Below, piece by piece: positions 17,347-23,225 of a stretch of DNA of 25,942 bases. Source of the DNA: Deltaproteobacteria bacterium (GTDB lineage: Bacteria > Desulfobacterota > Desulfarculia > Desulfarculales > Desulfarculaceae); NCBI GenBank assembly GCA_020444165.1, contig JAHLLK010000080.1, positions 1 through 25,942 on the forward strand, read 5' to 3'. Numbering within the stretch: position 1 is the first letter of the stretch; every line of letters starts with the position of its first letter. Under the pieces are notes generated by a model. It did not search any database. It worked only from the letters and a program-made list of their open reading frames with translations, and had not been told where the DNA came from. The translations under genes were made by a program, and so were the position numbers.

Positions 17347-18096
17347 ATGCTCATTGCCGCGGCACAGCTCTCCTTGACGCCGGACCTGGCGGCCAATGAG
17401 CGGGAAATCCTCGCCTGGGCCCGCCGGGCGGCGGAGCTGGGCGTGGGGATCATGAATTTCCCGGAAGCCTCCCTTACCGGCTATCTGTTCGAGGGCTTCC
17501 TTGCCGTGGATCTGTCCGCGGTGGAGCGCTCCCTGGAGCGCCTGCACCAGGCGGCCCGGGAGCTGGGGGTCAGCCTCATCGTGGGGGCGCCCCAGCGCCC
17601 GGAGAAAACCGGCCCCCTGTACAACAGCGCGGTGGTGCTCCTTGGTGACGGCCGCCGTTTGGCCTATCACAAGACCCACCTGGTGAACGCGGAAAAGGCC
17701 TGGTTCGCCCCCGGCACGGAGCCCCTGGTTTTCGAGCTGGCCGGCCAGCGGATGGGCGTGCTGATCTGCCGCGACCAGAGCCACCCCGCCCTGGCGGCCT
17801 GCCTGGCCGCGCGCGGGGCCCGGGTGCTTTTCCTGTGCTCGGCCCACTACTACCCCCTGGCCGAGGCCCGCTTGAAAAAGCTGAAGAATCTGGCCCTGCC
17901 CGTGGCCCGGGCGGTGGAGAACCAGGTCTATGTCTGCAAGGCCAACGCGGTGGGGTGGCACCGGGGGCTGGTCAACCTGGGAGGCAGCGTGATCGTGGAC
18001 CCCCACGGCATCGTGGTGCAGGAGGCCGGCGAGAACCAACCGGAAATGCTCCTCTGCCAGGTGGACCTGGCGGCTCCGCCCTTGTGGAGCGCCTGA
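17347..18096 (+). CDS. nitrilase-superfamily carbon-nitrogen hydrolase
   Basis: The 249-residue cytoplasmic enzyme has the nitrilase fold. The Glu-Lys-Cys triad is visible as Glu40 (NFPEASLTGY), Lys109 (AYHKTHLVN) and Cys142 (VLICRDQSHP). Most enzymes of this size and motif set hydrolyse amides (amidase or omega-amidase types) rather than nitriles. The ATG at 17347, 2 bases after the kinase stop, gives a normal N-terminus (MLIAAAQLSLTPD); an in-frame TTG at 17335 lies inside the kinase gene and is less likely. Its place between sugar kinases and a RuBisCO-like protein suggests that an amide or carbamoyl group is removed in the pathway. In Bacillus, a nitrilase-fold omega-amidase (MtnU) also sits beside a RuBisCO-like gene (MtnW), so a methionine-salvage-like link is possible. 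The substrate is unknown. Confidence 0.9.
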   Translation: MLIAAAQLSLTPDLAANEREILAWARRAAELGVGIMNFPEASLTGYLFEGFLAVDLSAVERSLERLHQAARELGVSLIVGAPQRPEKTGPLYNSAVVLLGDGRRLAYHKTHLVNAEKAWFAPGTEPLVFELAGQRMGVLICRDQSHPALAACLAARGARVLFLCSAHYYPLAEARLKKLKNLALPVARAVENQVYVCKANAVGWHRGLVNLGGSVIVDPHGIVVQEAGENQPEMLLCQVDLAAPPLWSA

Positions 18097-18110
18097 GAAG
18101 GGAGACCGGG

Positions 18111-18566
18111 ATGATCAAGGATTTTCTGCACGTGGCCATCGCGGTGGAGGACCTGGCGGCCTCCCTGGCCTTTTACACCGAGGTCCTGGGCCTGGAATTG
18201 GACTACCGGGCGCATCACCAGGGGGAACTGCCTTCCCGCATCAGCGGCGTGCCGGAGGCCGAGCTGGAGGTGGTGGTGCTGAAAAAGGGAGCGGCCCGCC
18301 TCGAGCTGACCGACTACCGCCATAAGGAGCCCGCGCCGGCCAAGCCGCAGAATCAGGGCGGCCTGACCCATCTCGCATTTGTGGTGAGTGAAATTGGGGA
18401 GGAGTACGAGCGGATCCGCGCCTTGGGCTATCGCTTCAACTCCCCACCCCTGGAGAGCAGGCCGGGAGGGCCCCAGGTCTGTTATTTCCAGGGTCCGGAT
18501 CAAGTGATCATCGAACTTTATCAGCCTGCCTCTTCGCCTGAACGGGGCGGCGCAGCTCGTAAGTAG
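18111..18566 (+). CDS. VOC-superfamily (glyoxalase-like) metalloenzyme
   Basis: The 151-residue protein is built of two beta-alpha-beta-beta-beta modules of the vicinal-oxygen-chelate fold. Candidate metal ligands in the expected places are His7 (FLHVAIAV), Glu65 (ARLELTDY), His87 (GLTHLAFVV) and Glu135 (VIIELYQP), an H-E-H-E set like glyoxalase I and methylmalonyl-CoA epimerase. GGGAG upstream supports ATG 18111; the open frame before it overlaps the nitrilase gene. VOC enzymes use an enolate-stabilising metal for isomerisation, epimerisation, lyase or dioxygenase chemistry. Between a kinase pair and an enolase-type RuBisCO-like protein, an isomerase or epimerase role on a keto-sugar intermediate is plausible but not provable here. 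Confidence 0.88.
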   Translation: MIKDFLHVAIAVEDLAASLAFYTEVLGLELDYRAHHQGELPSRISGVPEAELEVVVLKKGAARLELTDYRHKEPAPAKPQNQGGLTHLAFVVSEIGEEYERIRALGYRFNSPPLESRPGGPQVCYFQGPDQVIIELYQPASSPERGGAARK

Positions 18567-18590
18567 AACAAATTCTCCTCGGAGGTAAGC

Positions 18591-19907
18591 ATGAAAGTCG
18601 ACTACGATCCCCTGATCTTCTGCCAGCACGAGTCCTTGTCCCATGAGGACTATGTCATCGCCACCTATGCCATGTGGATGAAGACGGCGGACTGGCTCCG
18701 GCGGGCCGGGGCCATTGCGGTGGAGCAGACCACCGGTACCTGGGTCCCGGTGCCCCACGAAACCCCGGAAGTGCGGCGCCGCCACGTGGGCCGGGTGGTG
18801 GCGGTGTATCCGGTGCCCAGCTATGAGGACGCCTGGCCCGCGGATCAGGAGGAAAAGACCCTGATCGTGCAGATCGCCTTCCCCTGGAAGAACTTCGGGC
18901 ATCAGATCGCGGAGATGCTCTCCTCGGTGCAGGGCAACATCTCCATGGCCGGCAAGATAAAGCTCCTGGACCTGGAGTTCCCCGCCAGCTTCACCGCCGG
19001 CTTCTCCGGCCCGCAGTTCGGCGTGCAGGGTATGCGGAAGCTGATGAAGGTGCCCGAGCGGCCCCTGATCCTGGGCATGATCAAGCCCTGCACCGGCTGC
19101 GATCCCCAGACCACCGGCGACATTTTCTACGACCTGGCCCGGGCCGGGGTGGAACTGATCAAGGATGACGAGCTGATCGCCGATCCGGAGCACGCGCCCT
19201 TTGAGAAGCGCCTGGAGCACTGCCTGGAAGCCGGGGTCAGGGCTGAGCAGGACAGCGGCAACAAGAGCATCTATTTCATCAACGTCACCGACCGCCCGGA
19301 CCGCATGTTGGCCAAGGCCCGCCGCGCCATGGAGCTGGGCGCCACCGGGCTCATGGTGAACGTGCACGCCACCGGCTTTGGCACCATCGCCATGCTGGCC
19401 GACCTGCCCGAGGTCAAGGTGCCGATCCTCTCCCACCCCTGCTATGCCGGCGCGAGCTACATGTCGCCCTATTACGGCATCCCGTCCAACCTGGCCCTGG
19501 GCAAATTCCAGCGCCTGGACGGGGCGGACATTGTGGTTTACGCTGCTTCCTATGGCAAGGTGGGCGCCATCCGGGAGCGCTACATCCGCACCGCGCAGAC
19601 GCTGTTGTCCAAGCTGCACAACCTGAAGCCGACCCTGCCGCTGCCCGCCGCGGGCATGCACCCGGGCATGGTGCCCACGGTGATGCACGATTTGGGGCCG
19701 GACATCATCATCGGCTGCGGCGGCGCCATGCACGGGCATCCCGGCGGGCTGGAGGCGGGGGTCAAGGCCATCCTGCAATCCATCGAGGCCACCTTGAACA
19801 ACCAGCCCCTGGAGGACGCGGCCCGCGAGCACCCGGAACTCAAGCAGGCCCTGGACACCTGGGGAGTTTTCGATCCGCACAAGTCCATCTTCGAGCTGAC
19901 CCAGTAG
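18591..19907 (+). CDS. RuBisCO-like protein (form IV RLP)
   Basis: The 438-residue protein spans a full RuBisCO large-subunit fold. Compared by eye with plant RbcL, it keeps Glu45, Thr50 and Trp51 (EQTTGTW; RbcL E60/T65/W66), Asn116 (RbcL N123), Lys165 (MIKPCTG; K175), Lys191-Asp193-Glu194 (LIKDDEL; carbamylated K201, D203, E204), Lys323 (K334) and the GGAMHGHPGG phosphate loop. It has Cys167 for K177, Pro after His282 for R295, no H327 and Ala for S379. The metal/carbamate centre and an enolisation base are therefore probably intact while CO2-fixing residues are lost, typical of form IV RLPs acting as enolases, isomerases or decarboxylases on phosphorylated sugars (MtnW; RLPs of apionate degradation). 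GGAGG at 18581-18585 sets the start. The neighbouring kinases and VOC enzyme suggest a catabolic role; the substrate is unknown. Confidence 0.92.
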   Translation: MKVDYDPLIFCQHESLSHEDYVIATYAMWMKTADWLRRAGAIAVEQTTGTWVPVPHETPEVRRRHVGRVVAVYPVPSYEDAWPADQEEKTLIVQIAFPWKNFGHQIAEMLSSVQGNISMAGKIKLLDLEFPASFTAGFSGPQFGVQGMRKLMKVPERPLILGMIKPCTGCDPQTTGDIFYDLARAGVELIKDDELIADPEHAPFEKRLEHCLEAGVRAEQDSGNKSIYFINVTDRPDRMLAKARRAMELGATGLMVNVHATGFGTIAMLADLPEVKVPILSHPCYAGASYMSPYYGIPSNLALGKFQRLDGADIVVYAASYGKVGAIRERYIRTAQTLLSKLHNLKPTLPLPAAGMHPGMVPTVMHDLGPDIIIGCGGAMHGHPGGLEAGVKAILQSIEATLNNQPLEDAAREHPELKQALDTWGVFDPHKSIFELTQ

Positions 19908-19932
19908 GCGGCGATTGCCTGGTCCGGGGCGA

Positions 19933-19952
19933 GGGGGGAGGCCACTCCCCCC
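19933..19952 (+). other. intercistronic hairpin between RLP and DUF2148 genes
   Basis: GGGGGGAG (19933-19940) and CTCCCCCC (19945-19952) pair perfectly around GCCA in the 63-base spacer. There is no T-run, and the ribosome site of the next gene (GGAGAG) lies downstream. It probably tunes relative expression or stabilises the RLP message. Confidence 0.45.
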
Positions 19953-19970
19953 GGAAAGCAGGAGAGAGGC

Positions 19971-20489
19971 ATGAATCCCTTGGAGATGGTAGCCCATTTG
20001 ATGGCCTTGAGCGCCACCACCGCGCCCAAGGCCAAGGGCGAGGACTTCGTGCAGACCCGCGTGGTCACGGGCGAAGAACTGGCCGCCCTGGCCCGGGCCA
20101 TGACCGCCTACGGCCTGGAAACGGGCAAGGGCAATTTCGACCGCGACGGGGCCAACGTGGCCGCCGCGGGGGCCCTGCTCCTGGTGGGGCTCCAGAAGGC
20201 CACGCCCTGCGGCCTGGATTGCGGGGCCTGCGGCTTTGCCACCTGCGGGGAGATGTTGGCGCAGAGGCCGGTGGAAGTGGAGTTCATCGGGCCCCAATGT
20301 GCCTACCGCCTCCTGGATTTGGGCATCGCCCTGGGCTCGGCGGTGAAAACCGCCAGCCTGCACAACGTGGACAACCGCATTATGTACCGGGCCGGGGTGG
20401 CGGCCCGCCAAATGGGCCTGGTGGATTGGGACTTGGTCTTGGGGGTGCCGCTCGCGGCCACCGGGAAAAGCCCTTTCTTCGACCGGTAG
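19971..20489 (+). CDS. DUF2148 ferredoxin-like Fe-S protein
   Basis: The 172-residue protein matches the DUF2148 ('ferredoxin domain') family over its whole length: LLVGLQKATPCGLDCGACGF, then ATCGEM, GPQCAYRLLDLGIALGSAVK, VDNRIMYRAG and the closing GKSPFFDR. Cysteines in CGLDCGACGFATC plus the Cys in GPQC could ligate an iron-sulfur cluster. The family is widespread in anaerobic bacteria and archaea and has no established biochemical role. GGAGAG before ATG 19971 supports the start. It lies 63 bases after the RLP gene and is the last gene before a strong terminator-like hairpin, so it probably shares the operon. A redox or electron-transfer partner role is only a guess. Confidence 0.9.
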   Translation: MNPLEMVAHLMALSATTAPKAKGEDFVQTRVVTGEELAALARAMTAYGLETGKGNFDRDGANVAAAGALLLVGLQKATPCGLDCGACGFATCGEMLAQRPVEVEFIGPQCAYRLLDLGIALGSAVKTASLHNVDNRIMYRAGVAARQMGLVDWDLVLGVPLAATGKSPFFDR

Positions 20490-20516
20490 GAGTTTTTCGG
20501 AGAAATTGGAAGATGT

Positions 20517-20560
20517 GGGGGGAACCCCCCTTTTGGTGAACAAAAAGGGGGGTTCCCCCC
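20517..20560 (+). terminator. 18-bp perfect hairpin at the end of the RLP operon
   Basis: Positions 20517-20534 (G6-AA-C6-T4) and 20543-20560 (A4-G6-TT-C6) are exact reverse complements with an 8-base loop. The structure starts 27 bases after the DUF2148 stop and is followed by C residues rather than T. It is very stable and probably ends or strongly attenuates the operon. Confidence 0.6.
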
Positions 20561-20568
20561 CCCCCCCC
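20555..20568. repeat. C14 homopolymer tract
   Basis: Fourteen consecutive C residues begin inside the 3' arm of the hairpin. Such tracts are prone to replication slippage and to sequencing error, so the exact count should be treated with care. Confidence 0.9.
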
Positions 20569-20596
20569 ACCCTCCTCCAAAGAACTTTATATTTCC

Positions 20597-20613
20597 AAGT
20601 ATGTTACGTACTT
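20597..20613. promoter_or_regulatory. imperfect palindrome upstream of mtnC
   Basis: AAGTATGTTACGTACTT is a 17-base imperfect dyad (AAGTA/TACTT arms around GTTAC) in an unusually AT-rich 50-base segment between the terminator and mtnC. It is a candidate operator or promoter core; no regulator can be named. Confidence 0.3.
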
Positions 20614-20665
20614 AAAAAGTAATCCATGCCCCTTTTTGCGGAGCGCCGCCCGGGGCGAGCACGAC

Positions 20666-21379
20666 ATGGCACAACACGAACCGATCAAAATAGCGGCCCA
20701 GGCGGTGCTCTTGGACATCGAGGGCACCACCACCCCCTTGGCCTTTGTCAAGGAACTGCTTTTCCCCTATGCCCGCGCGCGCCTGCCGGAGTTCGTGGTC
20801 CGCCATGAGCAGGACCCGGCCGTGGCCCACGAGTTGCGCCAAATTCGGGAGATGGCCGGCCAGGAACTCTCCCCGCGGGAGGTCGGCGCTCTCCTGCAAA
20901 CCTGGATCGACCAGGACCGCAAGATCGCCCCCTTGAAGAGCCTGCAAGCCCTGGTCTGGCAACAAGGCTATGAACGGGGCGAGATCAAGGGGCAGGTCTA
21001 TCCCGACGCCGTCCGGGCCCTGCGGGCCTGGTGGCTGCGGGGGGTGCGCCTCTATGTCTACTCGTCCGGAGCGGTGCCGGCGCAAAAGGCCCTGTTCCGC
21101 CACAGCGAATCCGGAGATCTGTCGGGCTGGTTCACCGGGCACTTCGATCTGGCCCTCGGCAGCAAAACGCAGGCGGAATCCTACGCCGCCATCGCGGCAA
21201 TCATCGGCCTGGCCCCCGGGAGGATTCTCTTTTTGTCTGATGTAAAGGCGGAACTGGACGCGGCCAGGCAGGCCGGCCTGCAAACCGGATGGGTGATCCG
21301 GCAGGGCGCCTTGCCCAGGGCCAGCGAACATCCCCTGGTCGCCAGCTTTGCGGAGTTGGACGTTTTCTTACCCGTCTGA
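20666..21379 (+). CDS. mtnC: enolase-phosphatase E1 / acireductone synthase
   Basis: The 237-residue HAD-superfamily enzyme should convert 2,3-diketo-5-methylthiopentyl-1-phosphate to acireductone by enolisation and dephosphorylation. The MtnC signature is clear: motif I LLDIEGTTTP (Asp17, Glu19) followed by FVKELLFPYA, then DRKIAPLKSLQALVW, motif II VYSSGAVPAQK near 130, GSKTQAESY near 170, and ILFLSDVKAELDAARQAG. The length is normal. I chose ATG 20666 with GGGGCGAG upstream; an in-frame TTG at 20636 gives an atypical extension. It sits just after the RLP operon but is separated by a strong hairpin, so it probably has its own promoter. Other methionine-salvage genes (mtnA, mtnB, mtnD, mtnK) are absent here. 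MtnC normally makes an RLP enolase unnecessary, so the pairing is notable. Confidence 0.92.
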   Translation: MAQHEPIKIAAQAVLLDIEGTTTPLAFVKELLFPYARARLPEFVVRHEQDPAVAHELRQIREMAGQELSPREVGALLQTWIDQDRKIAPLKSLQALVWQQGYERGEIKGQVYPDAVRALRAWWLRGVRLYVYSSGAVPAQKALFRHSESGDLSGWFTGHFDLALGSKTQAESYAAIAAIIGLAPGRILFLSDVKAELDAARQAGLQTGWVIRQGALPRASEHPLVASFAELDVFLPV

Positions 21380-21460
21380 GCCACCACCCCCGATGAAGCA
21401 CCCCCCTCCCTTGGTTGCCCCCGCCCCGGTCCGGCTCCTTATGGCAGCCGCCCGGAGCGG

Positions 21461-21589
21461 GGACCCGGGCCAGCCAGATGCCCGCCTGCTGCGTTGCGGA
21501 CTGCGCTCCAACCTCGGCGTAGCTCGAACTGCGCCTCCGGTTGTCGCTTGTCCGTCGCCTTGCCGGCAACCATCTGGCTGGCCCGGTCC
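21461..21589. repeat. ~129-bp quasi-palindromic element between convergent genes
   Basis: The outer arms (21467-21480 and 21571-21584) are an exact 14-bp inverted repeat (GGGCCAGCCAGATG / CATCTGGCTGGCCC), extending to about 20 bp with one bulge. The inner 90 bases also fold back on themselves with many matches (GCGGAC with GTCCG, CAACC with GGTTG, GGCGTAG with CTGCGCC). The whole lies in the 283-base gap between convergent mtnC and zwf. It could be a bidirectional terminator, a REP-like or MITE-like repeat, or a structured RNA. Confidence 0.6.
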
Positions 21590-21662
21590 AGGGACCAAAA
21601 GTCACTGGTAAATCAAGCACGTTGCAAGAGAGACGTCGTCTTCATCCGTATAGAATCCCGTT

Positions 21663-23225
21663 TCACTCCTCGATCATGGGGTGCACCCGGCACATGGCCG
21701 CGTCGGCCTGGCACTGCAATATGGTGGGCATCATCCAGGTGCGTCCGTCCCGGGCGATCAAAAGCTCGGCCTCTTCCGGCCCCCAGGTGCCGGACTGGTA
21801 GTTGGGGAAGGAAGTGGGCCGCTGCTCGGCCCACACGTCCAGGATCGGCTGGATCACCTGCCAGGCCGCCTCGGCCTGGTCTTCCCGCATGAACAGGGTG
21901 GCGTCGCCCTGCATCAGGTCCAGGAGCAGGGTCTCATAGGCCTCGGCCGGTTGTCCCTTGAAGGCTTCCTTGTAAAAGAACTGCATCATCACCGGGGCCA
22001 GATGCAGGGAAGGGCCGGGCAGCTTGGACTCGAAGCGCAACAGGATACCCTCCTCGGGCTGGATGGCGATGATCAGGCGGTTGGGCTGGCGGTCCAGCAA
22101 GGCCCGGGTGGGGAAAGTCTGGTGGGGCACCGAGCGGAACTGGATGGACACCTCGGTGATGCGCTTGGGCAGCCTTTTCCCGGTGCGGAGATAAAAAGGC
22201 ACCCCTTGCCAGCGCCAGTTGTCCACGAACAGCTTGACCGCCGCATAGGTTTCGGCCAGGGATTCAGGGTCAATGTTCTCCTCCTGGCGGTAACCCTGCA
22301 CGTGCTCGCCCTGCAACCAACCGCCGCCGTATTGCCCCCGCACCGCAAAGTTGTTCACCCGGTCGTGGGGGATGGGACGGATGGCGTGCAGCACGTCCAC
22401 CTTTTTGCTGCGCACCTCGTCCGGGTCCAGGTTGATGGGCGCCTCCATGGCCACCATGCACAGGATCTGCATGAGGTGGTTCTGGATCATGTCCCTGAGG
22501 GCCCCGGCGTGCTCGTAGTAGTTGCCGCGGCGCCCCACGCCCAGCTCCTCGGACACGTTGATCTGCACGTGGTCGATATAGTGCCGGTTCCACAGCGGCT
22601 CGAACATGGTGTTGGCCAGGCGAAAGGCCAGGATGTTCTGCACGGTCTCCTTGCCCAGGAAATGGTCGATGCGGAAGATCTGGTTTTCCTCGAAGACATG
22701 GGTGAGGAAGCGGTTCAACTCGCGGGCCGAGGCCAGGTCCGAGCCAAAGGGCTTTTCCACCACCAGGCGAGCGCGGTCCCGGCGGCGGTTGAGCCGGGCC
22801 GAGGCCAGGCCCTTGGTGATGGGCCCGATCATGGCCGGCGGCATGGCCAAATAGAACACCCGCTGGGCCTTGACCGCCCATGCCTTTTCCAGGCGGGCCA
22901 ACCGGGCGCTCAGGTCGGCGTAGGCCGCCTCCCGGTCCAGCTCGGCCTCGTGGAAGTCCAGGTGTTGCACGAACTCCCGCCAGGTCTCGTCCGCGGTCTT
23001 GCCCCGGCGGGAGAACTGGTCCACCCCCGCCCGCAGGGAATCGAAGTAGGCTTCCCGAGCCTGGTGCAGATGGCCCACGCCGAGGATGGCGAACTTCTTG
23101 GGCAGCCAGCCGTCCAAATACAGGTTGTACAAGGCCGGCATCAGCTTGCGCCGGGACAGGTCCCCGGCCGCGCCGAAGATGCAGAATATGGTGGGATCAG
23201 GTATTTGGTCGGTATCCATGGTCAT
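21663..23225 (-). CDS. zwf: glucose-6-phosphate 1-dehydrogenase
   Basis: The 520-residue enzyme oxidises glucose-6-phosphate to 6-phosphogluconolactone with NAD(P)+, the entry to the oxidative pentose-phosphate pathway. The N-terminal dinucleotide fingerprint FGAAGDLSRRKLMPALYNLY is near residue 17. EKPFG and the substrate-binding signature RIDHFLGKE (residues 185-193, His188) are intact. The length is as expected. The start overlaps the end of gnd by 4 bases (ATGA), so translation is coupled; a second in-frame ATG lies two codons later. It is the last gene of the minus-strand operon tkt-HAD-gnd-zwf. No 6-phosphogluconolactonase gene is in the visible part. Confidence 0.97.
   Translation of the reverse strand: MTMDTDQIPDPTIFCIFGAAGDLSRRKLMPALYNLYLDGWLPKKFAILGVGHLHQAREAYFDSLRAGVDQFSRRGKTADETWREFVQHLDFHEAELDREAAYADLSARLARLEKAWAVKAQRVFYLAMPPAMIGPITKGLASARLNRRRDRARLVVEKPFGSDLASARELNRFLTHVFEENQIFRIDHFLGKETVQNILAFRLANTMFEPLWNRHYIDHVQINVSEELGVGRRGNYYEHAGALRDMIQNHLMQILCMVAMEAPINLDPDEVRSKKVDVLHAIRPIPHDRVNNFAVRGQYGGGWLQGEHVQGYRQEENIDPESLAETYAAVKLFVDNWRWQGVPFYLRTGKRLPKRITEVSIQFRSVPHQTFPTRALLDRQPNRLIIAIQPEEGILLRFESKLPGPSLHLAPVMMQFFYKEAFKGQPAEAYETLLLDLMQGDATLFMREDQAEAAWQVIQPILDVWAEQRPTSFPNYQSGTWGPEEAELLIARDGRTWMMPTILQCQADAAMCRVHPMIEE

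Noticed and set aside
18591..19907. Functional CO2-fixing RuBisCO
   Set aside because: Equivalents of K177, R295, H327 and S379 are replaced, and no small subunit or phosphoribulokinase gene is nearby.
17928..20570. Very long minus-strand open frame (about 880 codons) opposite the VOC, RLP and DUF2148 genes
   Set aside because: It mirrors three well-supported + strand genes in GC-rich DNA, its translation is Gly/His/Arg/Gln-rich with no recognisable domain, and it crosses a hairpin and gene boundaries.
8565..21379. Standard methionine salvage operon
   Set aside because: Only an RLP, MtnC and a nitrilase-fold protein fit; MtnA, MtnK, MtnB and MtnD are not present, and a sugar ABC importer with two FGGY kinases does not belong to the classical pathway.
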